NCBI RefSeq assembly: GCF_034424645.1
Contig: NZ_CP139969.1
Location: forward strand, 2,728,001 to 2,792,000
Reading direction: 5' to 3'
From: Bordetella avium
GTDB taxonomy: Bacteria > Pseudomonadota > Gammaproteobacteria > Burkholderiales > Burkholderiaceae_B
Length of the DNA: 64,000 nucleotides
Shown here: positions 7,728 to 20,100 of the stretch, in pieces
Layout: every line of letters starts with the position of its first letter
Numbering within the stretch: the stretch's first letter is position 1
Notes under the pieces: generated by a model
Told to the model about the DNA's origin: nothing
What the model saw: the letters and a program-made list of their open reading frames with translations, nothing else
Databases searched by the model: none
Translations under genes and position numbers: made by a program

Positions 7728-8585
7728 TTACGACTTGCGGAACATATTGCGGGCAATGATGTTGATCCCCAGCACCAGCAGGGTGATCAGCGTGGCGCCT
7801 GCCCAGGCCAGGTTGTTCCAGTCCTTGAAGGGGCTAGCGGCGTACTGATAAATAACGACCGGCAGGTTGGCCATGGGCGCGTTCATATTCCATGACATGA
7901 ATTGGTTGGATAGCGCCGTGAACAGCAGCGGCGCGGTTTCACCGGAGATGCGGGCAATGGCCAGCAACACGCCGGTGATGATGCCAGTGCGGGCGGCGCG
8001 ATAGCAGACCATGGTGATCATGCGCCACTTGGGGCAGCCGAGCGCGGCGGTCGCTTCGCGCAGGCTGTTGGGGACGAGCAGCAGCATGTTGTCGGTCGTG
8101 CGAACCACCACCGGGATCACCAGGATGGACAGCGCCAGGGCGCCGGCCCAGCCGGAGTAATGCCCCACCTGCGCCACATACACGGCGTAGATGAACAAGC
8201 CGATGATGATGGACGGCGCCGACAGCAACACGTCGTTCAGAAAGCGCGTGGCGGGCGCCAGCCAACCGCGCTGGCCGTACTCCGCCAGGTAGGTGCCTGC
8301 CAGAATTCCGATCGGCGTGCCGATCAGGGTGCCTACGCCAGCCATCAGCAGGCTGCCGACAATGGCGTTGATCAGGCCGCCGCCCTGCCCCGGGGGAGGG
8401 GTGATTTCCGTAAACAGCGTGTACGACAGCGCAGGCGCGCCTTTCACCAACAGCGTCAGGATGATCCAGAACAGCCAGAACAGACCAAACAGCAGGGCTC
8501 CCAGGGAGACGGTGAGCATGCAGCGGTTGACGATGCGGCGGCGGCGATACACGCCGTTTTGCATATTGAGTGCGGATTGAGCCAT
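7728..8585 (-). CDS. pstA: Phosphate ABC transporter permease PstA
   Basis: 285 residues, six hydrophobic segments. [24 protein letters not shown] near residue 65 and [21 protein letters not shown] in the coupling loop are PstA hallmarks. Starts 14 bp after the pstC stop and precedes pstB by 27 bp. Forms the phosphate channel with PstC. Confidence 0.96.
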   Translation of the reverse strand: MAQSALNMQNGVYRRRRIVNRCMLTVSLGALLFGLFWLFWIILTLLVKGAPALSYTLFTEITPPPGQGGGLINAIVGSLLMAGVGTLIGTPIGILAGTYLAEYGQRGWLAPATRFLNDVLLSAPSIIIGLFIYAVYVAQVGHYSGWAGALALSILVIPVVVRTTDNMLLLVPNSLREATAALGCPKWRMITMVCYRAARTGIITGVLLAIARISGETAPLLFTALSNQFMSWNMNAPMANLPVVIYQYAASPFKDWNNLAWAGATLITLLVLGINIIARNMFRKS

Positions 8586-8599
8586 GTGTATTCCCCCGG

Positions 8600-9613
8600 T
8601 CAGGTCTTGAGGCCTTCCGAGGCCGAGAGGCGAGCCAGCAACACCTTGGACAGCGCAAGCACAACCGTGGTGATGAGGAACAGGATCAGGCCCAACTCCA
8701 GCAAGGCGGCCTTCTGGATGCCGCCTGCTTCGTTGAATTCGTTGGCCAGGGCCGAGGCGATGGAGTTGCCCGGCGAGAACAAAGAACCCGACCAGCGAAA
8801 GGCATTACCGATCACAAAGGTGACCGCCATGGTTTCACCCAAGGCACGGCCCAGGCCAAGCATGACGCCGCCGATCACGCCCGATTTGGTAAACGGCAGC
8901 ACGACTCGCCACATCACTTCCCAGGTTGTGCTGCCCAGTCCATAGGCGGACTCTTTGAGCATGGGCGGCACGAGTTCGAACACATCGCGCATCACCGCCG
9001 CAATAAAGGGGATGATCATGATGGACAGGATCAGGCCTGCGGTGAAAATGCCGATGCCGAAGGGCGGGCCCGCGAACAGGCTGCCGACCACGGGGATGCT
9101 GCCCAGTGTGGCGATCATCAGGGGTTGCACGTATTGCTGGAACACGGGCACGAAGACAAACAGGCCCCACATGCCATAAATAATGGACGGGATGGCCGCC
9201 AGCATTTCAATGGCCGTGCCCAAAGGACGGCGCAGCCAGGCAGGGGCAAGTTCGGTCAGGAATACCGCAATGCCGAAGGACACCGGAATGGCGATGGCCA
9301 GCGCGATAAACGAGGTCAGCAGGGTGCCGATGATGGGCACGACTGCGCCATAGCTTTGCTGGACCGGGTCCCAATCATTGAGCCACAAAAAAGACAGGCC
9401 GTATTTGGCCAGCGATTCACGGCTGCCATAGACGAGAGAAGCCAGAATCGCCGCCAACAGGATAAACACCAAGAAGGCGAACAGGCGAGTCAGGTTCTTG
9501 AAAAGCGCATCCATTAGCGCATTACGGTTTTGCTTCATAGGCGAAGGCGTGCCGGTGGTTGTGTCCGCCTTGCCGGTTGGCAGCGGCACACTATTATCCA
9601 TTACCGCGCTCAT
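8600..9613 (-). CDS. pstC: Phosphate ABC transporter permease PstC
   Basis: 337 residues with six to seven membrane segments, including [22 protein letters not shown] and [20 protein letters not shown], which are typical of PstC. I choose the ATG at 9611-9613 ([12 protein letters not shown]) because AAGGAAAG lies 7 bp upstream as ribosome-binding site; the frame extends 19 codons further without such a signal. Separated from pstS by 131 bp containing a strong hairpin. Confidence 0.95.
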   Translation of the reverse strand: MSAVMDNSVPLPTGKADTTTGTPSPMKQNRNALMDALFKNLTRLFAFLVFILLAAILASLVYGSRESLAKYGLSFLWLNDWDPVQQSYGAVVPIIGTLLTSFIALAIAIPVSFGIAVFLTELAPAWLRRPLGTAIEMLAAIPSIIYGMWGLFVFVPVFQQYVQPLMIATLGSIPVVGSLFAGPPFGIGIFTAGLILSIMIIPFIAAVMRDVFELVPPMLKESAYGLGSTTWEVMWRVVLPFTKSGVIGGVMLGLGRALGETMAVTFVIGNAFRWSGSLFSPGNSIASALANEFNEAGGIQKAALLELGLILFLITTVVLALSKVLLARLSASEGLKT

Positions 9614-9700
9614 GGAGATGCTTTCCTTTTGACGCCGCAACAAGAGCTGAAAAAGAAGGGACTGCGACAAGGCCAGGTGCTGCCTGCGGGAGAGCCTGCC

Positions 9701-9724
9701 GGCCTCTGCCCGCTGGCAGAGGCC
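9701..9724 (-). promoter_or_regulatory. Stem-loop between pstS and pstC (mRNA stability or attenuation element)
   Basis: GGCCTCTGCC and GGCAGAGGCC form a perfect 10-bp stem with a 4-nt loop in the pstS-pstC gap. No T tract follows on the transcribed strand, so it is more likely to protect the pstS message or reduce read-through than to terminate fully. That would give more binding protein than permease, as is common in such operons. Confidence 0.6.
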
Positions 9725-9744
9725 ACACTCCAGGCACTTCCTGA

Positions 9745-10782
9745 TTAGTAAACCGCCTTGCCGTCAGTGCTCTTGACCGTCTTCCAGGCGCTACGGATTT
9801 CGTTGGTGACGGCTTCCGGCAGCGGCACGTAGTCCAGGGCTTCAGCCGACTTGGCGCCATTCTTGAAGGCCCAGTCGAAGAATTCCAGCACGCCCTTGCC
9901 TTGGCCAGGCTTATCCTGAACCTTGTGCACCAGAATGAAGGTGGCGGCGGTCACAGGCCAGGAATCGGCGCCCGGCTCGTCGGTCAGCACCACGCCCATG
10001 CCAGGCGCGCTCTTCCAGTCGGCATTGGCAGCGGCGGCGGCAAAGGCCTTCTGCTCAGGCTGAACAAACTTGCCCGCCTTGTTCTGCAACTGGGTCCAGG
10101 CCAGCTTGTTCTGCTTGGCGTAGGCATATTCAACATAGCCGATCGAGTTCTTCAACTGGCCAACGTAGGCGGCAACGCCTTCATTACCCTTGCCGCCTTG
10201 ACCGACGGGCCACTTGACGGCCTTGCCCTCTCCCACGGCGCTCTTCCAGTCGGGCGAGACCTTGGACAGATAGTTGGTCCAGCCAAAGGTGGTACCCGAA
10301 CCGTCCGAACGGTGCACGACAACAATGTCGGCCGAGGGCAGCTTGACATCGGGGTTCAGCGCCTTGATGGCGGCATCATCCCATTTGGTGATCTTGCCCT
10401 GGAAGATGTCGGCCAAAACCTTGCCCGACAACTTCAGTTGGCCAGGGGCCACACCGTCGAGGTTCACGACCGCGACGGTGCCGCCGATCACGGCCGGAAA
10501 TTGCAGCAAACCGTTTTGCTCAAGGTCTTCAGCCTTCAAAGGATCGTCCGAAGCGCCAAAATCGACCGTCTTGGCCTTGATCTGTTGCTGGCCGCCGCCC
10601 GAGCCGATCGATTGGTAGTTCACGCTGTTGCCGGTGGCAGCCTTGTAGTCGGAGGCCCACTTGGCATAGATCGGGTAGGGGAAGGAGGCGCCTGCGCCAG
10701 TGATGTCGGCGGCATGAACGGCAAAAACAGCGGCGCTCAGGGCCACGCCCATCGAAACTTGCTTGAAGACACGTTTGAACAT
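9745..10782 (-). CDS. pstS: Phosphate ABC transporter periplasmic binding protein PstS
   Basis: 345 residues with a Sec signal peptide ([22 protein letters not shown], cleavage after AHA). The mature protein begins [21 protein letters not shown], the PstS signature. Phosphate-ligand elements [20 protein letters not shown] and [18 protein letters not shown] are present. First gene of the pst operon, 85 bp downstream of a Pho box, hence expected to be PhoB-activated on phosphate starvation. Confidence 0.97.
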   Translation of the reverse strand: MFKRVFKQVSMGVALSAAVFAVHAADITGAGASFPYPIYAKWASDYKAATGNSVNYQSIGSGGGQQQIKAKTVDFGASDDPLKAEDLEQNGLLQFPAVIGGTVAVVNLDGVAPGQLKLSGKVLADIFQGKITKWDDAAIKALNPDVKLPSADIVVVHRSDGSGTTFGWTNYLSKVSPDWKSAVGEGKAVKWPVGQGGKGNEGVAAYVGQLKNSIGYVEYAYAKQNKLAWTQLQNKAGKFVQPEQKAFAAAAANADWKSAPGMGVVLTDEPGADSWPVTAATFILVHKVQDKPGQGKGVLEFFDWAFKNGAKSAEALDYVPLPEAVTNEIRSAWKTVKSTDGKAVY

Positions 10783-10866
10783 TAGGGGTTCCTTCTGTGC
10801 TCTGGATAAAAATCTGCGGGCTGTATGCCCGTTCTTGGCTGACGAAGCGAATCTTAAGGAAGCAAG

Positions 10867-10884
10867 ATGACAAGATAGTGACAG
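10867..10884 (-). promoter_or_regulatory. Pho box of the pstSCAB promoter
   Basis: On the minus strand the site reads CTGTCACTATCTTGTCAT: two 7-bp half-sites starting 11 bp apart, matching the PhoB consensus (CTGTCAT, 4-bp A/T-rich spacer, CTGTCAT). A -10-like TTAAGAT begins 9 bp downstream, the spacing expected when PhoB substitutes for a -35 element. It lies 85 bp upstream of pstS and about 235 bp upstream of the divergent exoprotein gene. Confidence 0.85.
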
Positions 10885-11117
10885 TCATATTCCGCCCTTT
10901 TTATGGGGATGATCCGCCCCTCTCGTCGGCAAGCCGCGATTGCTGCCCTGGATCGTGGCAGCAATCGCCACGGCGCCAGGACCGGCCCATCCGGACGATA
11001 TCGTCGCCATCCCTGCCGTCTTTCCTAAAAAAACCCTTCTTACCCTCCTCCTTTAAGCCTGGGGCTATTTTTCCGGCTACCCCTACTCTGACGCCGCGCG
11101 GCGCTGTGTTACCCCCC

Positions 11118-14100
11118 ATGAATACCCATTGCTACCGTCTGCGCTGGAGTCACCATACCCGTCAATGTGTGCCCGTCGCTGAAATCCTTTGCAGCGTGGG
11201 CGCTTCAGGCCGGCGGGGCGGGCGGCGCCAACGCTGGCGTTTGCTGCCCCTGGCGGCCAGCCTGGTTTTCGCCGGTCTGGACTCGGCGCTGGCGCAGCAA
11301 CTAGCGGCCGATGGCCGGGTATCGATCGATACCGCGCCCAATGGCGTGGCGGTGATCGCTATCGCGCCGCCCGATGCCCAAGGCGTCTCGCGCAATCCCT
11401 TTCCCTCTTTTGACACCCGGCAGCCGGGCGCGGTGTTCAATAACAGCACCCGCGACGGGCGCTCGCAGCTGGCCGGGCAGTTGTTACGCAACCCGCGGCT
11501 GAGCGGCGGCCCCTCGGCCGCCCTGATTCTCGCCGAGGTGCAGGGGCTGGCGCCCAGCCATCTGAGCGGGGCGCTGGAGGTCTTCGGTCCGCGCGCGGCC
11601 CTGGTCATCGCCAACCCCAACGGCATCCAGGCCGACGGTCTGTCAACGATCAATGTCTCGGCCCTGACCCTGTCCACGGGCCGGGTGCTCGAGGGCGCGC
11701 CCAGGCTGTTGCTGGACGTGCGCCAGGGCGAGGTCACCCTTGGCGCGCAGGGCGTCAACACCGATGGGCTTGCCGCCTTTGATGTGGTCGCCCACACGAT
11801 TCGGGTCCAGGGCGCGATCGCCCCGGGCTCGGGCGGCGCGCCCGCCGCGCTGCGGCTGCAAGCGGGCGCGAGCCGCTACGATGCGGCTCTGCGGGAGGTC
11901 ATGCCCCAGACGCTGGAGACGGCAACGCCGGCCTTGATCGCCGGCTCGGCGCTGGGCGCCATGCACGGGGCCTACATCCGCTTGCGCGCCAGCGGCTCGG
12001 GCGCCGGGGTGCGCATGCAAGGGGTGCTGGCCTCGGCCCAGGACCTCATCGTGCAGGCCGACGGCCAGGTCAGCCTGCGCACAAGCGCCGCGCGGGGCGA
12101 GATCCGTGTCCAGGCGGGCCAGGACCTGGAGTTGGGCGCAGCCGATAGCCAGACCCTGGCCAGGCAGGCGCTCGCGTTGCACGCAGGCGGCGCGATTCAG
12201 GTGCAGGGCCAGGGGCAGGCGGGCAGGCTCACCATCGAGGGGCGCAGCCTGAGTTGGGATGCGGGCGTATGGCGCGTGCGGGGCGTCCCGGAGCACGAGG
12301 CGATCCGCATCACACTGGCCCAGGGGTATCGCAGCGCCAAGGCCGCCACGCTAACCCTGGATCAAGGCCATGCGCGCCTGCGAGCGGGCAGCCTGGCGCA
12401 GGCCGGCCTGCTTGCGGCCCGCGATGGGGAGATCCAGTTGCAGCTCGGCGGGGCGGCTCACAATGCCGGCCGCATCGAGGCCAGCCGGGCGCTGGTGATC
12501 AAGACACCCGCCACGCTGGACAATGCCGGCGAGTTACGCGGCCAGCGCTTGCAGGCCGAAGCGGCCGCGCTGCAAAACAGCGGCGCAATGCAAACGGTTG
12601 CGGGCGATCTGAGGCTCTTGAGCCAGACCACGCTGCGCAATAGCGGCCGGATCAGAAGCCAAGGCGAACTCCGCGCGCACAGCCTAGGCGCGCTCCTCAA
12701 CACCGGCCAGATCGTCGGCGGCCAGTTGCTAGCCGTGCAGGCCAACCATCTGGACAACAGCGGCGCGTTGCAAGCGCAAGACCTGTTGGCGCAAACCCCC
12801 GGCGCGCTGGCCAACACGGGGCGCATCGAGGCGCAGCGCAGGCTGGATATCGCCACGGGCACGTATGCCAACACCGGCGTGATGGCAGGTCAGAACACCC
12901 GACTCAGCACCTCGCAGCCACTGACCCTGGACGCCCGCGCCGCCGCGCCCCAGGCGAGCAGCGCCCTGCGCATCAGCAGCCCCGCGATCACCGTGGCCGC
13001 CCCGCTCGCCTCGCCCGCCGCCCTCACCCTGCAGGCCACCGAAAGCGATCTGGACAACGCCAGCGCCATCACCGCCGGCCAGACCCTGGTGCTGCGCGCC
13101 CAAGGCGCCATCCGCAACCGGACGGGCGCGCTGATCTGGAGCGCGCAAGACCTGGGGCTGGCCAGCCAGGATCTCCTGAACGCACGCCATGGCCTGATCT
13201 ATGCCCAGGGGGCCATGGCCATCGAAGCGCGGGGTCAGCTGATCAACCGCCTGGGCCGCATCGAGAGCGGCGCGGCAATGCAGATCGACACGCCCGATTT
13301 GCAAAACCTGGCCGAGGTCAGCGGCGATGTCCGGGTCGATCCCAGCCAGGGCGGCCGGGTGCGGGGCGCGAGGTATTCGGTGGGACGGTTTCTGCGTTCG
13401 GCCCATCTCCAGATCGGCGATTTCTCCGGCGGCGACATCGTCTCGACCTTGCAGGCCGAGCAGGGCGTCATTCACGCCGGCGGGGCCATGGCCGTGAACC
13501 AGGGCGCTCGCCACGGCCAGCCCAACCAGGTTTTGAACCAGGGCCGCTTGACCGCCCAGGGCCAGCAGGACATCGACGCCCAGGTGCGCAACACCTCCCC
13601 CTTCAAGCCGCTGTCGCTCATCGATTACTTCCAGCGCATCCCGGTCCCGTACGAGATATGGGACAGCGCGGCCAGCCTGAGCCCCATCGTACGCAAGCAA
13701 AGCCTGTACGCCTTGCTCGACCATGCCCTGACCCGGCATCCCAAGGAGAGCGACAACTGGTACAAGATCTGGGGGCTTTACGACTACAAAAACGCCTGGC
13801 TGGGCACCGCCCTGGCGCTGACCGATATGCGCCAGGCGCCCGCGCTCTCCAGCGCGCTGGCGCAGGCGCTGGGCGGTGACTGGCGCGGCCTGAGCGAGGA
13901 CGAGCGCAGCCAACGCTGGCAGGCCTTGATCCAGGGCGAGCGCGGCGGCATCCTGCCCATCTATCCCGCGCAGACGGCCGTCATCGGCGGCAACCAGGGG
14001 GTGACGATACAGGGCGGCCTGCAAAACGGCGAGGCCATGCCCGCTCATTTGGAGGCGGGCCTGGACCCGGCGTTGCGCGCCGCCATGCAAACGGCCAAAC

Positions 14101-17100
14101 AGGGGTGGAAGCCGCTGCCAGCAACGCCTGCAACATCGTTGAGCCCATCGCCAGCACCGACGCAGGCCAACACACAGCATCCACAAGCCGACCCTGCCAC
14201 GCCGCCGGAGGGTGCGAACCACGCCACGCCAAGCGGAACGCCCTCACCGGCCTTGCCCGCCCAGGAGGCCGACGACTTTGCCGACACGCTGGCGCAACTG
14301 CTAGCCAACAACCATCTGTTCGGCCATGCGGGCCCTGTAGGCGCCGTGCCCACGCCCTATTACGAGACCCGGGTGCCGTTCGTGGACCCGAGCCGGTTCT
14401 ATGGCTCGGCCTACTTCTTTGAGCGCGTCGGCTATCGGCCCCAGGCCCCGATGTATGTCGCAGGCGATAACTATTTTGATGACCGCTTTATCCGGCGTCA
14501 GGCCGAGCGGCTGATGGGCGCGCAGCTCTCGCGTATGCCGCACACGAACCTCGCCCGGCAGTTGATGGACAACGCCGCGCAGGCGCAGGCGGCGCTCGGG
14601 CTGCAAGTGGGCGTGGCGCCCACGGCCGAGCAACTGGCCCGGCTTCAGGACGATATCGTTTGGTATACCTGGCACGAGATCGACGGCCAGTCCGTGTTGA
14701 TGCCCCAGGTCTATCTCGGCCAAGGGACGCGCGCCCAGCCCGCGGTCGGCGCAGCGCTGGCCTCGGCAGGCGATATCCGGGTCGAGGGCGGCGCTATCCA
14801 GCAGAATAACGCCTGGATCGCGGGCCGCACCGTGCGCTTGCAGGCCGGGGCGAACGATGTGCAAATCGTCAATAGCGACGGCGTACGGGGCGGCGTGCAG
14901 GCCGATGAGGCGGTGGACATCGCCGGGCGCAATCTCTATATCAAGGGCGGCGTCATCCAGGGCAAGACCGTGACGCTGGCGGCGCAGCACAGGCTGGAGA
15001 TCGTCACCGGGCGCGCCGCCGACGGCCAGGGCCAGTTCCGCCGCGATACGCACACCGGCGTGTTCGCGGGCGACAGCCTGTCCGCGCAGGCCGGACAAGA
15101 CCTCCTTATGCGCGGCGCCCAGCTCGCGGGCGAGCGCGTCGCTCTCCAGGCCAATAATGCTTACCTGGGCGAAGTGCGCCAAGCCTCGGGCCAACGCGAA
15201 CACCATTTCAACAGCGACTTTCTGACGCTGTTTTTTGCCGAGTCCAATGCCCGCCACACCCAGAACCAGGGGGCCGGCAGCACGATACAGGCCGACACGC
15301 TGGATTTGAATATCGGTCATGACCTGGGCCTGCTCGGCGGCCAGATACAGGCCCGCCGCACCACGGGCCAGATCGGCGGGGACATGGTGGCCGTGGCCTC
15401 GGCCCGCCACACCATGTCCACGCAGCAAGATATAGCCTTCGAACTCATGATCGGCGCGCGCGCGGGCGCCGGCGGCCAGGAAGCCAGCGCCACGGCCAAT
15501 CAGTACTCGGGCCACAAGAGCGCGGCCGGTCAGGGCGCGATGTCGGGCGCCGAGGCGCGCACCGGGATCAGTTTCTCCTACGCGCACGCCCACTCCCAGG
15601 CGACAACCCATCACAATGCCCAGCTCAACCTCGGTGCGGGCAGGCTCGAAGTCGGCGGGCGCCTGGACCTGGGCGGCGCCGATATCAACGCCGATCGCGC
15701 CCAGGACACCGCCGCCCACGCCGGCACCCTGGCGATCTCGGCCCAGGCCATCGAGAGCACCCGCTACCTCGACACGGCAAGCTCGCAGGAAGAAAGCGGC
15801 GGCTTCTTCGTGGGGCTCAAGGCCAATGCCCGATCCTCCCTGCTCGATGTCGCCACCCATATCGGCACCACCGCGCAGCAGGGCCAGCAGGCCGAGGTGG
15901 ACCCCGGGCTGACCGCCTTGCAGGCCGTCGGCGATGTGAGCAATCTGGTGCTCAACGACACCGGCGAGGTCTCGGCCAGCCTGGGCGCCGAGCTGAGTTA
16001 CGGCCGCAGCGACCACCACCAGCAAAGCGAGAACAGCCACATCCTGGGCGGCAACCTGCACCTCACCAGCACACAGGGCGACATCGAGCTCGTGGGCGCG
16101 CGCTTTGCGGGCGGCGAGTCGGTGGTGCTCGATGCCGCCCACGCCCTGCACATCCGCAGCGCGCAAAGCACCGAGTCCGCCAGCAGCCAGTCCCATAGCC
16201 TGTCGGGCTATATGAACTACAGCGCCAGTTGCAATGCGGTCCAGGGCGCCTGCGGCGCCAGCGGCAATGTCAGCCTGGGCGGCTCGCACACCACCAGCCA
16301 ACTCGAGGCACGGCGCTATGCCAACAGCCAAATCCAGGCTCAGCACATCACCCTGAAATCCGGCGGCGACACGAACTTGATCGGCACACGCGCGCAGGCC
16401 GATCAAGCGCTCACGGTGCAAGCCGGCGGGTCGCTGCGTCTCGACACCCTGCAAGACCATCAGCGCAGCGCCTCCAACGGCGGAGACTGGAGCCTGTCGG
16501 CAGGCGCGGGCGTGAACACCCGCACCCTGGGCGCGGTCCTCTTCAATGCCGGCGTCACGGTGCATCACGAACACGACAACTACGACACCACCACACAGGC
16601 CGCCGGCCTGCACGCCGGCCAGCGCCTGACGATGCGGGTCGGGCGCGACGCCGCCCTCACCGGCGCGGCCATCACGGCGGCGGGCCCGGGCTCCTCGGTA
16701 GACATCGGGGGCAAGCTGATCGCCCGGACCCTGCAAGCATCCCGCGATCATGACGGCGGCTACGGCGGGGCTTCGGCCGGCATCTCGCAATCGAGCAGCC
16801 TGCCCACCCTCACACTCAATGCGGGCCGCATCGCGGGCGAGCACTACGCCGCTACTTTGAACGCGACCGTGGATATAGGTCAAACGCGGGGCAACGGCAC
16901 ACTACAGGCCGCCACCGAAGGGCCGCTCATGCAGCAGGCCACTCAACAAGAGGTCGTCCAGCACAAGCGGCGCTGGGCCCAGAACGACATCCAGATCACC
17001 TTCTCCAAGCTGGATGTAGGCAGCAAGCAAGCCAAACAGAAAATGGCCCGGGGCGAGCTCGATGGCCTCACGGCTATGGACCTCAAACGTAACCGGGTCG

Positions 17101-20100
17101 GCCCCAGTAGCGCCGAACTCCTGCCGGATAAGGTCGCTGCGCACGCCCCCCTTCAGGAGGCGCAAGCCACAGCGAAAGCGCCGCCGGACTCGAGCAAGAT
17201 CAGGTCGGTCAGTTGCGATGCTGGAAGATGCGTGCCACAGGAGCTGAACGCACTTCGAGCCGCCCCCGAAACCTTGAACCTGCAGGTGCTCGGCGACAGG
17301 GGTTTGGGTGCAGGGCAAAGCGATCCGCAAGCTCTCGCGACCAGCGCTCCTGATGTAGGTCAGAAAAAAAGCCCATCGAGCGGCAGCGGAACCTCGAGCA
17401 CCGAACTTGCGCCAAGCGCATCGATTCCAGACAGCCGGGCACCTAGGGAGCGCAGCCCTTCTCTGCCGCTTGCCACTGGTGATCGCTACCAGCATAGGCT
17501 GATTGTGCCGCTGAGCGCTGACGCCACCACGCAAACCGCCGCAGCGCGGCTGGCCGGCAAACATGCCGCAAACAGCATCCTACTCCCGGCCGACAGCCAA
17601 GAGGCCTGGCGGACCGCAGCCCAGGCGATGCCCCGGCTTGACGGCCGCATCAAACTTCAGTTCGTCGGGCATGGCTCGAACGACGAGAGCACGCTGGGAG
17701 AAAGAAATGCCGCAACCCTGGCCGCCATGATTCAAGGCCTGAGTCCTCGGCTGGGCGTCCGGCTCGATAAAGTGGCCCTGGTCGGCTGCGACACGGGCGC
17801 CTGCTCAGGCCGCGATATCGCCAGCCCGTTGCGCGGCCTGCTGCGCCAACAGGCGCCGCAGGCTGTCGTGTCTGCTTATGAGGGCAGGGTCGATGTCAGC
17901 AGCCTGGGCAAAAAATTACGTGTGACCGAGGGAGGTTTGGGCATAGGCGGCTCCAAACCGCGCCACGACAGCGCCACTGCGACGCGAGAAGAATCACTCG
18001 AAGCGCCTCAGTCTCTGATTCGCTACCGTATTACGCATCCCACATCGGGCTACGAGCTGCTTGGCAATGACAAAGTAGAAATCACGCAGAATGGGACGGC
18101 AGATCAACTGATTATTCTGGCTCACGGCTCGTGGACAGGCTTACACCTAGACAGTCTGCGAGACTACAGCGGCTATACGCGCATCCCCCAAGAGCTGGCG
18201 CCTGTCTATTTTTACAGCCGTCATGGAGAAACCAGCTATGGGGCCGCGTTGCAAGCGATCTTGGAGGCGCCCGACATCGCCTTGCAAGGCATGCCCGCCA
18301 TCACTTTCTCGAGCCGCAAGCAACTGCGCTACAACGCGCAAAAAAACGGTTTTTCATTCCACGATCACAAACGTTTTAGTGCACAAAAGGCGCAGCGAGT
18401 CGAAGTCGCGCCACCCGGATCATGGGTGCCAAATTACGACCTCAAAGTCGAGGACTTCGGTTTACTCAGCGACGCGCATGCCGGAAATCTCCACCCGCGT
18501 TTTGATGTCGCTACCGCGACGGACCGTGGTGGCACGACACCGTTTTCGGACGTACTGAACATGGCGACGGCGACAGGCAGCCAGTACAAAGCCATCCATT
18601 TTCTGCCCTGCCGCATTTGTAGAGATGCGCAAGGCCGGCCAATACCTGCCCGCAACGACATTATCTTTGTTGCGCTCGATGACGCCCGCCCTGAGAGTCC
18701 CCCCCTGGTTTCACCGCTTCCGGACCCTTATGGTTCGCGCGTCGTCATTCAACTCGACGCCGATCTGGCCAATGAAAAGGCCGCGCGTCGCCTGACCGCC
18801 CGACACCCCGAAAACACTGCCTGGCTCCGTCTTCGACCCGGTGATCGCGTGAGCCTGGTCAGCGCTGGCAAGCAGATTCAACCTGGCCCGCAGAAGATTC
18901 AATTAGTGGGCAATGCCAGTCAACACAAGGGAACGCCCATCATCGGCGGCATCACCGCGCGCGAAGCGGCACAGTTCATACGTACTGCGAGCACGGCTGT
19001 TGAGCCTGGCGCATGGCTGGAGAAAGTCAGCCTCGTGAGCTGCGTCACCGCCGCCTGCGCAAGAAACCGGCTGAGCGACGAAGTTAGGCGCATCCTGAAA
19101 AGCCGCGTCGAGATCCAAGACTTCCCCAGTCCTCCCCCCTCGCACGGACAGGACAGGCCCGCACTGAGCGGCGCAATCCCCAAACATAAAACACCGCAGC
19201 GGTCCTCCCAGGCGAGCGGGCCTTCGCTTGCTCCCGGCGATCGCTACCAGCATAGGCTGATTGTGCCGCTGGCCACCGACCCCGCCACGCAAACCGCCGC
19301 AGCGCGGCTGGCCGGCAAACATGCCGCAAACAGCATCGTGCTCGCGGCCGCCACCCAAGAGGCCTGGCGGACTGCGACCGCGACGATGCCCCGGCTCGAC
19401 GGCCGCATCAAACTCCAGTTCGTCGGGCATGGCTCGCACGACGAAGCGACGCTAGGCGGCAAAAATGCCGCAACCCTGGCCGCCATGATTCAAGACTTAA
19501 GCCCTCGGCTGGGCGCCGACGCCAAGCTCGATAAAGTGGCCCTAGTCGGCTGCGACACCGGCGCCTGCGCAGGCCGCGATATCGCCAGTCAGTTGCGCGG
19601 TGTGCTGCGCCAACAGGCGCCGCACGCTGTCGTGTCTGCTTATGACGGCAAGGTCGATGTCAGCAGCCTGGGCAAAAAAACACGGGTCAAGGAGGGAGGC
19701 TTGGGAATATGCTGCTCCAAACCCCGCCACAACAACGCTCCTGCATCACCCGGCAAAAACACTAAAACGCCCGTTATTCAATTCAGCACGCCCCACCCCA
19801 CTTCCGGGGTCACCCTGATGGGCAATGACAAAGTAGAAATCACGCAGAATGGGACGGCGGATCAGCTCATCGTGCTAGCGCACGGATCCTGGACTCCCCC
19901 ACACCTGGACAGCCCGAGTGACGACATCGGCTATACGCGCATTCCTCATGGAGTGGCGCCGATTTATTTTTACAGCCGTCATGGAGAACCAACCCACGGA
20001 ATCGCGTTAGAACAAGTCATGGCAGCCCCCGATCTGGCTTTGCGGGGCATGCCTGCCATTGACTTCTCGAGCCGCAAGGAGATTCGGCATGCCGCCCAGG

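Noticed and set aside
10797..11117. Exoprotein start 107 codons upstream of ATG 11118
   Set aside because: The extended signal peptide typical of FHA begins at 11118; upstream codons cover the pstS promoter region and Pho box.
14301..16883. 860-codon open frame antisense to the exoprotein gene
   Set aside because: Ala/Gly/Arg-rich composition with no family features; a by-product of GC-rich codon bias opposite a real gene.
16900..17460. VENN-type pretoxin junction or CDI toxin/immunity pair after the FHA repeats
   Set aside because: No VENN motif and no small immunity-type gene follows; the region leads into the C80-like array instead.
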